Below, piece after piece: positions 1 to 9,387 of a DNA stretch of 64,000 nucleotides. Source of the stretch: Nitrobacteraceae bacterium AZCC 1564 (GTDB lineage Bacteria > Pseudomonadota > Alphaproteobacteria > Rhizobiales > Xanthobacteraceae). How positions within the stretch are numbered: the first letter of the stretch is position 1; every line of letters begins with the position of its first letter. Both the position numbers and the translations under genes were made by a program. Under the pieces are notes generated by a model. It did no database searches. It saw only the letters and a program-made list of their open reading frames with translations, and was not told the origin of the DNA. The stretch is from NCBI GenBank assembly GCA_036924835.1, contig JBAGRR010000001.1:4789001-4853000 (forward strand). Reading direction: 5' to 3'.

Positions 1-1
1 G

Positions 2-340
2 CGCTTCAGCGAAATTCAGGGCAATCTCGGGATCGCGAAAGGGATGCTTTCCGCGCGGCTGCGCGATCTGATCGAGCGCGGCGTGCTGGAAACCGCGCCT
101 GCCTCCGACGGCTCCGCCTATCAGGAATACGTCCTGACCAGGAAAGGCCGTGATCTGTTTCTCGTCCTTGTAGCTCTGCGCCAATGGGGCGAGGGGCATC
201 TGTTCGAGCGCGATGAACCGCATTCGGTTTTGGTGGATGTGGCCAATAATCGCCCTGTCGGCAAGCTCGATCTGAAATCGCGGGACGGACGCAGCCTGCG
301 CTGGAAAGACACTCGCGTACGCAAGGTCGATGCGGATTAA
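2..340 (+). CDS. HxlR family transcriptional regulator, 5' truncated by window edge
   Basis: The frame is open from base 2 and the first in-frame ATG (44) is internal, so the gene starts outside the window. The visible part begins RFSEIQGNLGIAKGMLSARL, the recognition-helix half of an HxlR winged helix, followed by the wing (TAPASDGSAYQEYVLTRKGR). HxlR proteins are small dimeric DNA-binding regulators that often respond to reactive carbonyls or redox stress; the ligand cannot be read here. The C-terminal 40 residues form a charged tail after the wing. Family assignment is firm, target unknown. Confidence 0.85.
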   Translation, partial: RFSEIQGNLGIAKGMLSARLRDLIERGVLETAPASDGSAYQEYVLTRKGRDLFLVLVALRQWGEGHLFERDEPHSVLVDVANNRPVGKLDLKSRDGRSLRWKDTRVRKVDAD

Positions 341-413
341 CCCATGATCAGCCACGCGAACGCACAGCGCATGCCGCGACGGTCGGATATCGTCGTTTCC
401 CGTTAGGCGTTCT

Positions 414-827
414 CTAAAACGCCGTAGCCGGCAGGCGCAATTGCTGGTGAAGCGTCTTATAGTGGTCGAGCCGTATGATGGCGCGGTCGAGTTCGTCGCC
501 GAGCGGCATCTCCTTCAAGCTGTCTTCCATCTCGTCGATCTGGGCGCGAAAGCCTGCGATATCGAACTCGTCGAGCAATTTGCAGATCTCCGCCAGCACC
601 GTGAGCTGATCGGGCATGACCTCCGCGAGGCCGCCCAACACAACGTATCTCTCGACACCATTGCTGGAGGATACAGTCACGAGACCAGGACGCAGAGACG
701 CGATGGTCGGGCGATGTCCCGCGAGCACGCCGAAGTCACCGTCGCGCCCTGGCAGATCGACCTGTTCGACCTCGCCGGAGAAGACGCGTTTCTCGGGAGA
801 GGTGAGGTCGAAGTGAAACGCGGCCAT
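414..827 (-). CDS. atpC: F1Fo ATP synthase epsilon subunit, isolated copy
   Basis: This 137-residue protein has the usual epsilon length. The N-terminal beta-sandwich carries the signature [19 protein letters not shown], and a C-terminal helical hairpin follows (residues about 90-135). Epsilon is part of the rotor stalk and can restrain ATP hydrolysis. It normally lies last in atpHAGDC, directly after atpD. Here there is no atpD: upstream is an unrelated secreted-protein gene and downstream a convergent HxlR regulator. It may be a detached or second copy. The protein looks intact, with no frameshift. Confidence 0.9.
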   Translation of the reverse strand: MAAFHFDLTSPEKRVFSGEVEQVDLPGRDGDFGVLAGHRPTIASLRPGLVTVSSSNGVERYVVLGGLAEVMPDQLTVLAEICKLLDEFDIAGFRAQIDEMEDSLKEMPLGDELDRAIIRLDHYKTLHQQLRLPATAF

Positions 828-899
828 GAGGCGCTCCTGTCAAAAGACGAAGACTGCGTCCTTCAGTTCATACGTTGTGCGGATGCATCTCACACGACC

Positions 900-1307
900 T
901 CACATCGATGTACATCGATAGTAGGTCAGCTCCATGCCGGGAATGTCGGGAAAAAAGCGGGTGAGGCTGTTGTTGTCCTTGAAGCGCAAGCTGAATTGCA
1001 CATTGGACAGCATGATGTCCGATGAACAGGAAGCGAGAATATGTAGTGCGTCCTGCGTCTCACGCCGCGACTTAACGGTGCAGCGCGCCGCCTTGCCGCG
1101 CAAGCTGTCGCTATCGACGATGAAGCCGCTGCCGTAGAGATCGGCCATATTCGTAAAGGAGATTTTCTTCCCGCTCTTCTTGAAGATTTTGTCGCACCGG
1201 TCCGCATCCGACGCCCACACGCCGTTGAGGTCGTAAGAGAGTGCTGGCGCGGCGAAGACAGTGGCGAAGAGGGCGCTTGCGAGAGACAGCTGGCAAAGCT
1301 TGGACAT
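900..1307 (-). CDS. Secreted protein of unknown function
   Basis: The 135-residue protein begins with a clear signal peptide (basic start, hydrophobic core, cleavage near APALS-YD). The mature part starts DLNGVWASDADRC and holds four or five cysteines (DRCDKIF, AARCTV, ASCSS, YYRCTSM), suggesting disulfides in the periplasm. I do not recognise a named family. It lies about 70 bp upstream of atpC on the same strand, but nothing links the functions. Confidence 0.7.
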   Translation of the reverse strand: MSKLCQLSLASALFATVFAAPALSYDLNGVWASDADRCDKIFKKSGKKISFTNMADLYGSGFIVDSDSLRGKAARCTVKSRRETQDALHILASCSSDIMLSNVQFSLRFKDNNSLTRFFPDIPGMELTYYRCTSM

Positions 1308-1573
1308 GATCCTGCTCCTAACCGGATACCCCTCGACGGAAGGTTCACCCGCTTCCCGTGTGAAAGATTAAAGTACGAGCCTGATAATTGTCCTAGCGAT
1401 TTCTAGTGCCGGTTTGCGCGCCATTAGGTCAGCGTCGTTGTCATTTCGTTCTCCCACGCACCGCGCAATTCATCCGCTTCCTTTGAACTGCTGATTTGGA
1501 TCAAGCCGGCGGCAGCGGAGTCGTGTCGAATAGAGAGTCAACGCCGAGCAATTGATCGCTTGGGAGGCCAACC

Positions 1574-2413
1574 ATGGAGCTCCAGATGCTTGACCAGACG
1601 ACCGGACGGGGACGTACGACAGGCAAAACCAGCGAAAAGATGAGGGGGAAGGAGTACACGAAGGAGTTACGCAAGCTGCAGGTGCGCCTGTGCAATCTGC
1701 AGGCTTGGGTGAAGCATAAGGGCCTGCGCGTGATCGTCGTGTTCGAAGGGCGCGACGCTGCCGGCAAGGGCGGCACCATCCGCGCGTTAACAGAAAGGGT
1801 GAGCCCCCGCGTATTTCGGGTGGTTGCGCTGCCAGCACCTTCGGATCGCGAAAAGAGTCAGATGTACATGCAGCGTTACATGAACCAGTTTCCGGCCGCG
1901 GGTGAGATCGTGATCTTCGATCGCAGCTGGTATAATCGCGCTGGCGTCGAGCGCGTGATGGGGTTTGTCGGTGATGAGGAGTATAAGCGTTTCCTGGAGC
2001 TGTGCCCTGAAATCGAGAAATACGTCGTGGAAACCGGAATCGTGCTCATTAAGCTGTGGCTCGAGGTCGGCATGGAGGAACAGGAACGGCGCTTTACGGC
2101 GCGCATCGAAGATCCATTGCGGCAGTGGAAGCTGAGTCCGATGGACATCGAGTCCTACCGCCGCTGGTACGACTACTCACATGCGCGTGACGACATGCTG
2201 CGCGCAACACATACGAAGATCGCACCGTGGACCATCGTGCGCTCCGACGACAAGCGGCGGGCGCGTCTGAATTGCATCGCCCACATCCTCGACTCCATTC
2301 CGTTCAAGAAAGCGCCGCATGAGCGTGTCAAATTGCCAAAGCGCTCGAAGGAGGGCGCGTATGACGACCAGGCGAGCTTGCGCAGGATGAAGTTCGTCGA
2401 GGAGCGGTACTAG
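1574..2413 (+). CDS. ppk2: Polyphosphate kinase 2 family protein
   Basis: The enzyme transfers phosphate between polyphosphate and nucleotides; which nucleotide is used cannot be read from sequence. The P-loop GRDAAGKGG is at residues 59-67 and the Walker B region IVIFDRSWYNRAGVERVMGF at 112-131, with the lid-type segment RRFTARIEDPLRQWKLSPMD further on. At 279 residues it is a single-domain PPK2. The first 25 residues are polar and probably disordered. It ends 8 bp before the SulP gene start, so the two are probably cotranscribed. Confidence 0.93.
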   Translation: MELQMLDQTTGRGRTTGKTSEKMRGKEYTKELRKLQVRLCNLQAWVKHKGLRVIVVFEGRDAAGKGGTIRALTERVSPRVFRVVALPAPSDREKSQMYMQRYMNQFPAAGEIVIFDRSWYNRAGVERVMGFVGDEEYKRFLELCPEIEKYVVETGIVLIKLWLEVGMEEQERRFTARIEDPLRQWKLSPMDIESYRRWYDYSHARDDMLRATHTKIAPWTIVRSDDKRRARLNCIAHILDSIPFKKAPHERVKLPKRSKEGAYDDQASLRRMKFVEERY

Positions 2414-2421
2414 AGATGTAA

Positions 2422-4143
2422 ATGCCGCGCGACAATATTCGCGCGAGAGGTTATGTCGTGTTCTTCCGGTTGCCGATTATAGATGGCCTCAAGGGCTACA
2501 AAATGGAGTGGCTTGGCCGGGACATGATGGCGGGCCTTGCCATCGCCGCCGTCGCTATTCCGAGCGCCATTGCTTACCCCGCCATTGCCGGACTTCCGCC
2601 GGAAGTCGGCGTCTATTCCAGCATTCTGCCGCTGGTCGGCTACGCGTTGTTCGGTCCGTCACGTCAACTGATGGTAGGCCCGGACGCCGCGAGCATGACG
2701 GTGTTGGCTGCCGCGCTGGCGAGCATGTCGCCCGCCAATCCCGTTGCCGCCGCGTCCGCGCTCGCGATTACCGTAGGCATCATGTGTCTTGTCGGCTCCA
2801 GGCTTCATCTCGGCGTGATTGCGGCATTCCTCTCCAAGCCGATCCTGATCGGCTTCATCAGCGGCATTTCGATCTCGATCATGGTCAGCCAGATCGGGCG
2901 TTTCACGGGATTGAAGATCGAGGCCGATGGGCTCGTTCCGCCCCTCTTTGAACTGATGAAGAAGGCGGGCGATATCCACTGGCCGTCGGTGGCGCTCGGC
3001 GTTGCGATGTTCGCGTTGCTGCAGATCGCCTCATGGAAGCGCTCGTTGATTCCGGGGCCGGTGCTGGTCGTAGTGGTGGCGACGGTCGCGTCCTGGCTGT
3101 TCGATTTCACCGGAATGGGGATCAAGGTTGTCGGCGCGTTGCCGAAAAGCCTGCCGTCGTTTTCATTGCCGAGCTTCACGGACCTTCCACTGAACGACCT
3201 GCTGCTGGGCGCGGGCGCGGTGTGGCTGGTGAGTTTCGGTTCGGGCATCGTCGCCGCCCGCAGCTTCGCCGCACGCGGAGGTTTCGAAGTGAACGCCGAT
3301 GATGAGCTCACCGGCTTCGGCGCCGCGAATGTTGCCTCCGGCGTGTTCAGCGGTTTTCCCGTTACCGTGTCGGACTCGCGCACGGCGGTGAATCTTTCTG
3401 TCGGCGGGCGCACACAAGTTGCCGGTCTCATGGCGGCGCTGGTGCTCACGGTGACGCTGCTTTATCTCGGCGAAGCACTCAAACTGCTGCCGGCGCCGGC
3501 GCTCGGGGCCATTCTGGTCGCCGCCGCCCTCCATTTGTTCGATCTGCAGGGCCTGCGCGAGATCTGGCGGGTCAATCGCACTGAGTTCGCTTTCGCGCTG
3601 ATCGGCATGTGGGGTGCGGTCAGCCTCGGCGTGCTGGCGGGCATCGTCATCGCCGTCGCGGCTACGCTGCTTTATGTGTTGCTGAAGGAGATGATGCCGC
3701 GCGACGCTATGTTGGGCCAGATCCCGGGACAGCACGGGTTCTACAAGTTGCACCGATCGAAAGACGCGCGGCCCATTCCCGGCCTTGCGATCTTTCTCAT
3801 TCAGGGCAGCCTGCTGTTCTTCAACGTTGATTATGTGAAGGGGCGCTTCAAGGCCATCGCAGATGAGCTTCCTGAAGGCACAGAATGGTTGGTGCTGGAT
3901 GCCAGCGCCATCGCGCAGGTGGATTCAACCGCCGCCGAAATGCTGGATGAGGTGCGCAAGATGTTCGCCGCGCGCGGCGTGGCGCTCGGCATCGCCGAAC
4001 TGAACAGCGAGCCGATGGAGATTCTGGAGCGCACAGGGCTATTGCAGCGGATCGGCAGCGCGATGGTGTTCGATGATCTCGAAAACGTTACCACCGCGTT
4101 CGAGAATCGGAAGCCTGCATTCCGTCCGCAACTTGTGACGTAG
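2422..4143 (+). CDS. SulP family anion permease with STAS domain
   Basis: This inner-membrane transporter has 573 residues. Its N-terminal half holds 10-12 hydrophobic segments with the SulP signatures AIPSAIAYPAIAGLPPEVGV and FGPSRQLMVGPDAAS. A cytoplasmic STAS domain occupies about residues 455-560, including VLDASAIAQVDSTAAEMLDE. SulP proteins move sulfate, bicarbonate or dicarboxylates; the substrate is not determined by sequence. The start 8 bp after ppk2 suggests translational linkage. A decayed second SulP gene lies at 55.7 kb. Confidence 0.92.
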   Translation: MPRDNIRARGYVVFFRLPIIDGLKGYKMEWLGRDMMAGLAIAAVAIPSAIAYPAIAGLPPEVGVYSSILPLVGYALFGPSRQLMVGPDAASMTVLAAALASMSPANPVAAASALAITVGIMCLVGSRLHLGVIAAFLSKPILIGFISGISISIMVSQIGRFTGLKIEADGLVPPLFELMKKAGDIHWPSVALGVAMFALLQIASWKRSLIPGPVLVVVVATVASWLFDFTGMGIKVVGALPKSLPSFSLPSFTDLPLNDLLLGAGAVWLVSFGSGIVAARSFAARGGFEVNADDELTGFGAANVASGVFSGFPVTVSDSRTAVNLSVGGRTQVAGLMAALVLTVTLLYLGEALKLLPAPALGAILVAAALHLFDLQGLREIWRVNRTEFAFALIGMWGAVSLGVLAGIVIAVAATLLYVLLKEMMPRDAMLGQIPGQHGFYKLHRSKDARPIPGLAIFLIQGSLLFFNVDYVKGRFKAIADELPEGTEWLVLDASAIAQVDSTAAEMLDEVRKMFAARGVALGIAELNSEPMEILERTGLLQRIGSAMVFDDLENVTTAFENRKPAFRPQLVT

Positions 4144-4194
4144 CAAGGCGAGGCGTCGTTAAAATTCCAGGAGGCGTCGCGTAAAGCAGTGGCC

Positions 4195-5214
4195 TTACCT
4201 GATTGCGAAGACGAAGCTGCGAAATGACTTGTCATTAGCTTTTTTGCAGGCTTTCTGGGGCTCGATCTCGCGGTCTCCATCATCACTCAGGATGTGGAGG
4301 ACCTTGCCGGATGTGTCGATAAACATCGCTTCCGGATGAAAATCATCAATGGCTGCGAATTCGGACGCCGCACCTTCCACGACGACGGGATACTCTTGTG
4401 CATTGCCGGGCCAACGATATAGCTCGAAGCTGCCTTTATCCTTGTTCGGGCCCGCAATGATGAAGTAGGCATTTTCCTCAGGTGAATATTCCATGCTTCG
4501 AATGCCTCGTCCTCCGAGATCGAGAGGCACCGGCTGACCGAGGATCGGCTTTTCTCCGCGCTCGGTGACGGCTTCGGGATTCTCCAGCGGGATAACAAAT
4601 GCTTTTTTCTCGGGGGATAGGGGATTACGCAGGGCGATGAACATCGATTTTCCGTCGGCGCGTACCGTCAGTCCTTCGATGTTCAAGCCGTTGTTCTCTG
4701 GTGCGAGGTCTGCGGACTTACGATCATCGATCTGTATGGCATCAGCAAAGACTTTGCCGAGAGCAGCGATTTCTCCAAGAAGGTCATGCGACGATGAACT
4801 TGCGGATAGTTTGAGCGTCTGTTCGTCGATGGCGACAGTCGTCGAGAGAAATTGCCATCGCTGCTTGCGGATTTCTCCCTCCGCGTTGCGGCTGTGGGAC
4901 GCTATCCAATAGATCTTGCCATTGAGCGTCGTCGCCCCCTCGAAATCTGCCTTTTTGTCCGGATCGAGGCCGAGGTGCCTACTGAGATCACCTTTGGCAA
5001 TGGGGCCGGCCGCCTTTTCTGCGGAATACACGCGCAGCTCGTTATCTTCGTCGTTCGCCACGACGAACAATTGTTCGGGAGACCTCTGTAGCAGGACAAC
5101 GGCCGCCGAGGCTTCACACATTCCCTGATGGGATAGCGTGGTAACTCTCTCGAATTTTGCGTGTGCGTACGTGGTGCTGAGCAGAACAAGCGCGATGCAA
5201 ATGGAATTTCTCAT
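4195..5214 (-). CDS. DUF3616 family protein, exported
   Basis: The protein has 339 residues with a signal peptide (MRNSICIALVLLSTTYAHA). The mature part looks like a beta-propeller, with blades such as LFVVANDEDNELRVYS, KADFEGATTLNGKIYWIASH, LNIEGLTVRADGKSMFIALR and GIRSMEYSPEENAYFIIAG. The pattern NxEG...D-G..L.+ALR is typical of DUF3616 and phytase-like propellers. Its role is unknown; it probably acts in the periplasm. It converges on the SulP gene with 51 bp between. Confidence 0.75.
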   Translation of the reverse strand: MRNSICIALVLLSTTYAHAKFERVTTLSHQGMCEASAAVVLLQRSPEQLFVVANDEDNELRVYSAEKAAGPIAKGDLSRHLGLDPDKKADFEGATTLNGKIYWIASHSRNAEGEIRKQRWQFLSTTVAIDEQTLKLSASSSSHDLLGEIAALGKVFADAIQIDDRKSADLAPENNGLNIEGLTVRADGKSMFIALRNPLSPEKKAFVIPLENPEAVTERGEKPILGQPVPLDLGGRGIRSMEYSPEENAYFIIAGPNKDKGSFELYRWPGNAQEYPVVVEGAASEFAAIDDFHPEAMFIDTSGKVLHILSDDGDREIEPQKACKKANDKSFRSFVFAIR

Positions 5215-5549
5215 GTCATGGCCCCACTCAAAAATGACAATTTGAAATGAATGTCACGCAAACTTTGACGCACAAATACCTGCGCCGGCATCACAAGCCG
5301 AAGCTCACGTCAGGCCGCAACAACCTTACCAGGAATAATCAGAAACTTTCGAAGACTATCATTCGTAGCGAATTTTCGACAATCAAGAATTGTATCTGGC
5401 CGCGCCTTTCACTTTTCTGTCGAGACAGAGCGCCGGCGTAGTTGTGAATGTATTCACCATGTCGCGATCTCGCCACAAGACGGTCCAATTTTCTGATGCA
5501 TCATCATCCGTCAATCTGGAATTCCTGCTGCGAGAGAAAGGCGAGCGAA
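5215..5549. other. Intergenic region, 335 bp
   Basis: This is more AT-rich than its surroundings. It must hold the promoter of the minus-strand DUF3616 gene and of the plus-strand gene at 5550. I see no convincing gene, repeat or structured RNA. Confidence 0.4.
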
Positions 5550-5756
5550 ATGAATGAGATTGTAGAGCGCTGCCTGAACACCTTGGGCATGATGCAGGGC
5601 GTGTCGCGCCAATATCTCGATGAACACCGTGACGAACTCACCAGCTATATCGAGGAGCTGGAGGCCAATGGAGAAGCCGATGCCGATCGCCTGGCGGTTA
5701 GCGGTCTCACGTTTCTGCGCAGGAATATGAAGCGCGAGACTTCGCGGGCTGCCTAA
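5550..5756 (+). CDS. Small hypothetical protein, 68 residues
   Basis: The start at 5550 is preferred over the longer frame from 5448 because a purine-rich site (GAGAAAGGCG) precedes it and the extra N-terminus looks non-coding (CCERKASE). The protein is acidic and helical: MNEIVERCLNTLGMMQGVSR, then a helix with YLDEHRDELTSYIEELEANG. No family recognised; cytoplasmic by composition. Confidence 0.6.
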   Translation: MNEIVERCLNTLGMMQGVSRQYLDEHRDELTSYIEELEANGEADADRLAVSGLTFLRRNMKRETSRAA

Positions 5757-5788
5757 GCACGTCCTGATGTCGGCGTATCCCGAGCAAG

Positions 5789-5811
5789 GGCCTGCGCCAT
5801 CGCAGGCCTTT
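5789..5811. terminator. Hairpin between convergent genes
   Basis: GGCCTGCG and CGCAGGCC form an 8-bp GC stem around a 4-nt loop (CCAT), followed by TTT. It lies between the stop of the 68-residue gene and the stop of the convergent aldo/keto reductase, so it may act for both strands. The short T run keeps confidence moderate. Confidence 0.5.
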
Positions 5812-5844
5812 GGCATTGGTGTATGCAGAGTGATCCGAGCACGT

Positions 5845-6987
5845 TCAAACCGCCGGCACTGCCGCGTCCTTCTCGATCAAGCCGCTCGACTTCAGCTCCT
5901 GCCAGAAATCCGCAGGGATCTTTACGTGCATTGAGTTGTAGTCCTCTAAAATCTGCCGATGCGTGCTGGCACCTACCACCATCGCAACCGCAACATCCGG
6001 GGCTGACGAGAACTGCAGCGCTGCGGTGCGCAGGTCCACGCCGTGGCGTGCGGCGGCGGCGCGAAGCTTGTCGCGCTTCTCGATATGAGCCGCTGAAATC
6101 TTATAGTTATTCGGACCGTAGTTGTAGCGCGGACTGCCGGAGATGAACCCGGCGTTCAGCGCCGAGCCGATCACCAGCGAGACGTTCTTCTTGCGCACGG
6201 CAGGGAAGACTTGATTCACCGCGTTGGCGTGATCGATCAGCGAATACTGCGAGGCGCAAAGACAGACATCCGGGTCCGCGACGTCGATGACGCGCAGGAT
6301 CGGCTCGGGTCGATTCACGCCGATGCCCCACGCCTTGATGATGCCTTCCTCGCGCATCTTGCTGAGCGCCGGAAATGCGCCGCGCTCGGCAATGGCGAAC
6401 TGTTCTTCCCATGAGGTCGGAAAGTACGCAAAGTCCGGCGAGATATCGTGAACGAAAGCAACATCGAGGCTGTCGACGCCAAGCCGCCGCAGGCTGTCTT
6501 CGATAGAGCGGCGCACGCCATCGGCGCTGTAATCGTAGACCACATCGTTCGGCGAATCCGACAGCGGGAAGATGTCGGCGTGCTTGTTGCTCTTTGATGC
6601 CTTGAACAGCTTGCCGACTTTCGACGACAGCAGATAGTCGTTGCGGTTCTTGTTGTGCAGGAAGTGGCCGAATCGGCGCTCGGCGAGGCCGAAGCCGTAC
6701 CACGGCGCCACGTCGAAATAACGCACGCCCGCGCTCCACGCAGCTTCCAGCGTCGCCTCGGCATCGCCGTCCGTCACCTTGTTGAACTCGTTGCCGATGG
6801 GCACGCCGCCCAGCCCGAAACGAAACTCCGGCTTGAAAATCTGCGTGGCTCGATTTGCGGACGCCATACCTGTTTCTCCTTTTGCTGTGCTGGTAGCTGC
6901 GGTTGCGAGCGATGGCATCGTGGCGGCGGCTGCAGCCGCCGTGGCTATGGTCAGAAATTCGCGACGATTATTGGTTGCTCCGGTCAT
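5845..6987 (-). CDS. Aldo/keto reductase with Tat signal
   Basis: The protein has 380 residues. The N-terminus carries a twin-arginine motif (NNRREFLTIATAA) and an Ala-rich hydrophobic segment, so export folded with its cofactor is likely. The TIM-barrel AKR core starts near residue 55. The catalytic tetrad is visible: Asp92 and Tyr97 (FDVAPWYGFG), Lys123 (SSKVGKL) and His178 (FVHDIS). It resembles D-threo-aldose dehydrogenase/fucose dehydrogenase-type AKRs; substrate unknown. It is divergent from a LysR gene 101 bp away, its probable regulator. Confidence 0.85.
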   Translation of the reverse strand: MTGATNNRREFLTIATAAAAAATMPSLATAATSTAKGETGMASANRATQIFKPEFRFGLGGVPIGNEFNKVTDGDAEATLEAAWSAGVRYFDVAPWYGFGLAERRFGHFLHNKNRNDYLLSSKVGKLFKASKSNKHADIFPLSDSPNDVVYDYSADGVRRSIEDSLRRLGVDSLDVAFVHDISPDFAYFPTSWEEQFAIAERGAFPALSKMREEGIIKAWGIGVNRPEPILRVIDVADPDVCLCASQYSLIDHANAVNQVFPAVRKKNVSLVIGSALNAGFISGSPRYNYGPNNYKISAAHIEKRDKLRAAAARHGVDLRTAALQFSSAPDVAVAMVVGASTHRQILEDYNSMHVKIPADFWQELKSSGLIEKDAAVPAV

Positions 6988-7088
6988 GATGGTTCCTCGC
7001 TGTGCTCGTTGAACCTAATTCACACGGCGCGGTTATCCAGGGCGGAATCGTTGAGCAGCACTCAATGAACCCTTGAGGGGAAGTCGTG

Positions 7089-8039
7089 ATGCAATTGTTT
7101 GATCGGGCGATCCTTTCAGACCTGAATGTGTTCCAGACCATCGCGCGGCGCGGGAGCATGGCGCAGGCAGCCATTGAACTGGGCGTCAGCACCTCCGCGC
7201 TTAGCCATCGCTTGCGCAAGCTGGAGACGCAGCTCGGTGTGAAGCTATTCAATCGCACCAGCCGCTCGATCCGCCCGACCGAAGCTGGGGCGTCACTCGC
7301 AGCCCAACTCAACTCCGGCTTCCAGACCATTAGCGATGCGCTGACGACGCTGGAGCGTCATCGGCACTCTCCAGTGGGGCGGTTGCGTCTCAATGTGCTT
7401 CGCGATGCGGCGCGTCTCGTACTCGGTCCGGTGCTGTCACGTTATCTCGGTAATTTTCCAGAGATGCATCTTGATGTCACGGTGGATGACCGCATCGTGG
7501 ACATCGTCGCCGATGGCTTCGATGCCGGTATGCGCTATGGCGACCGCGTGCCGCGTGACATGGTGGGCGTGGCGCTGACGCGGCCGCCGCAATGGGTGAT
7601 CGTCGCATCACCAGCGCTGATCACGCGCCATGGCCGTCCGAAGAAGCCAGATGATCTTCTCAACTTGCCGTGTGTGCAGATGCGCGTCGGGGATAATAGC
7701 AACTACCCTTGGGAGCTTGGCAACGGCAAGGCGATGATGCGGCTCAACGTGCGTGGGCCACTCACGGCCAACGAGACCGAACACGCGGTCGATGCCGCGT
7801 TGCGTGGTGTTGGTTTCGTTTATTGTCTTGAACGTCGCGTGACAGCGGAGCTTGCCTCCGGCGCGCTCGAAGTCGTGCTACCGGACTGGGCCTCAGAAGG
7901 TCCGCCGTTCATGATCTACTATCCCAGCCGACGTCAGGCGCCGCCGGGTTTGCGCCAGCTCATCGACATTATCCGCGAAACGGAAGGCCTGCCGCCGCTG
8001 GTCGAGATCGGCAAGGACGAGGCTGTGCGTGCCGGGTGA
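7089..8039 (+). CDS. LysR family transcriptional regulator
   Basis: The winged helix is at residues 5-65 (FQTIARRGSMAQAAIELGVS, then ALSHRLRKLETQLGVKLFNR). The effector-binding domain begins near residue 90 with LRLNVLRDAARLVLGPVLSR. The ATG at 7089 is preferred over GTG 7086 because AGGGGAAG lies at proper spacing. Divergent orientation to the aldo/keto reductase suggests control of that gene and of itself from the shared intergenic region. The inducer is unknown. Confidence 0.9.
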   Translation: MQLFDRAILSDLNVFQTIARRGSMAQAAIELGVSTSALSHRLRKLETQLGVKLFNRTSRSIRPTEAGASLAAQLNSGFQTISDALTTLERHRHSPVGRLRLNVLRDAARLVLGPVLSRYLGNFPEMHLDVTVDDRIVDIVADGFDAGMRYGDRVPRDMVGVALTRPPQWVIVASPALITRHGRPKKPDDLLNLPCVQMRVGDNSNYPWELGNGKAMMRLNVRGPLTANETEHAVDAALRGVGFVYCLERRVTAELASGALEVVLPDWASEGPPFMIYYPSRRQAPPGLRQLIDIIRETEGLPPLVEIGKDEAVRAG

Positions 8040-8060
8040 TGGCAAATGCGGAGCGCGTTG

Positions 8061-8348
8061 TTACGCGTAACGATCGACGTGCGATGTCGAAGGCGTCGCT
8101 GCCGATCCGTCCCAGGGCTGAGCAGCGCCGCGCGGATCGGCCAGCGTTCCACCCAAAATCACCGCCTGCGCGTCGAAGGTGACTTTCTTCTGTTCGAGAT
8201 CGGATCGCAACTCGGATGCGGGCTTGGCCGGGCCATCATGCGGATGCGCAGGATCAATGAACTTGCTGGCGTAGTCGACGTCAGTGCAGTTCATACAGTT
8301 GAAGCCGTTCACGATCACAGGTGATGAATAATCGCCGCTGATGGCCAC
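8061..8348 (-). CDS. Hypothetical protein with Cys pair (FNCMNC)
   Basis: A GTG start at 8348 is chosen because AGGGGGAA lies 8-10 nt upstream; an upstream ATG (8390) gives a basic, unlikely extension. The 95-residue product begins VAISGDYSSPVIVNGFNCMN and continues CTDVDYASKFIDPAHPHDGP. The C-terminal third is low-complexity. No transmembrane segment. The CxxC pair could bind metal or form a disulfide. Family not recognised. Confidence 0.55.
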   Translation of the reverse strand: MAISGDYSSPVIVNGFNCMNCTDVDYASKFIDPAHPHDGPAKPASELRSDLEQKKVTFDAQAVILGGTLADPRGAAQPWDGSAATPSTSHVDRYA

Positions 8349-8410
8349 AGGTATTTCCCCCTTCGATTGTCTTCGCATTCGACTTCGCAAGGGGCATGCT
8401 GCTTGTTACA

Positions 8411-8459
8411 GCGCGCGGCTTCGCCGCTGCGCGTATGGTTAAGCGAGCGTAAAGCTCGC
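8411..8459. other. Two adjacent hairpins
   Basis: GCGCGCGGC-TTC-GCCGCTGCGC (8411-8432, one bulge) is followed by GCGAGC-GTAAA-GCTCGC (8443-8459). They lie between the start of the gene at 8348 and the end of the hydrolase gene at 8518, on whose strand they could help end transcription, though no T run follows. Confidence 0.4.
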
Positions 8460-8517
8460 CGCAGTGCAGACGATGGCTAGCGTGATCCGCGCGGACCTGC
8501 ACCGGAAAACGCTCGTG

Positions 8518-9387
8518 TCAGCCGACGCTCTTCGATACCGACAGAATGATTTCCGCCAGCTTGTCGGGCGCGGAGAGGAACGGCGAGTGATCGCCATCCA
8601 GCGTGAACACCTGATCGCACGGCGTGTTCTTCAGCATGGCGTCCTGATAGAGGGGCGACACCGCGTTGTCCTTTAAGCCCTTCACATAGAAACGCTTGAC
8701 CTTGCCATAGCGCTCCGGTGTTAGTTGCAGCTTGTCGCCGTACACTTTCGTGCGTTGCGCGGTGAGTTGCGATTTGGCCCAGTCGGCATCGGCGGGCGTG
8801 CAGGTGTTGTAGAACACCTCGGCCGCCTTCTCGGGCGGGAAGGTCGCCGTCTGGCCATCGGCTGAGACCTTCATGTTCTTCAGCACGAGATCGTCAACAT
8901 TGAGCGCCTTGTTGGCGTCCAGGAAGCTGCCGAGGCTTTCGTCATTCCGCAGCAGCAGCCCGTTGATGTATATGGCGGCCGCCAGCCTGTTCGAACGCTG
9001 TTCTGAAACTTGAGACGTGACGATGCCGCCCATGCTGTGACCCACAAGGATGACCGGGCCTGCGATGCCGTCGATCACGCTGGCCACGCGCGTGGCGTAG
9101 CTCGCGAGGTCCGCATTCTCGATCGGGGCCGGGTCGCCGCCACTTGCCGGCAGGTTGGGCGCGAACACCTTATACCCTTCGCGCTCCAGCAGCGGGATCA
9201 ATCTATTCCAGCACCAGTTACCGTGAAATGAGCCGTGCACGAGAACAAACGTCGCCTTCATCTTATTATTATCCTTGTTGTCTGCCAGTGCAGGGCCGGG
9301 AATGGTGGAGGAGGCGAGCGCGGCGGTCGCAAGACATGCGGCGCTCGAGAGGAGGGTGCGGCGGCTGAGCGATGGAGTGAAGTTCAT
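8518..9387 (-). CDS. Alpha/beta hydrolase, exported (Tat-like signal)
   Basis: The start at 9387 is preferred over GTG 9429 because GGAG lies 9 nt upstream. The 289-residue protein opens with LSRRTLLSSAACLATAALAS, a short twin-arginine type signal. The hydrolase core has the oxyanion strand FVLVHGSFHGNWCW, the nucleophile elbow GHSMGG and a C-terminal His in DGDHSPFLS. The family includes esterases and salicylate-esterase-like proteins; substrate unknown. It stands alone. Confidence 0.85.
   Translation of the reverse strand: MNFTPSLSRRTLLSSAACLATAALASSTIPGPALADNKDNNKMKATFVLVHGSFHGNWCWNRLIPLLEREGYKVFAPNLPASGGDPAPIENADLASYATRVASVIDGIAGPVILVGHSMGGIVTSQVSEQRSNRLAAAIYINGLLLRNDESLGSFLDANKALNVDDLVLKNMKVSADGQTATFPPEKAAEVFYNTCTPADADWAKSQLTAQRTKVYGDKLQLTPERYGKVKRFYVKGLKDNAVSPLYQDAMLKNTPCDQVFTLDGDHSPFLSAPDKLAEIILSVSKSVG

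Noticed and set aside
1403-1425. CTAGTGCCGGTTTGCG upstream of ppk2
   Set aside because: It begins like a module but no complementary arm is present nearby.
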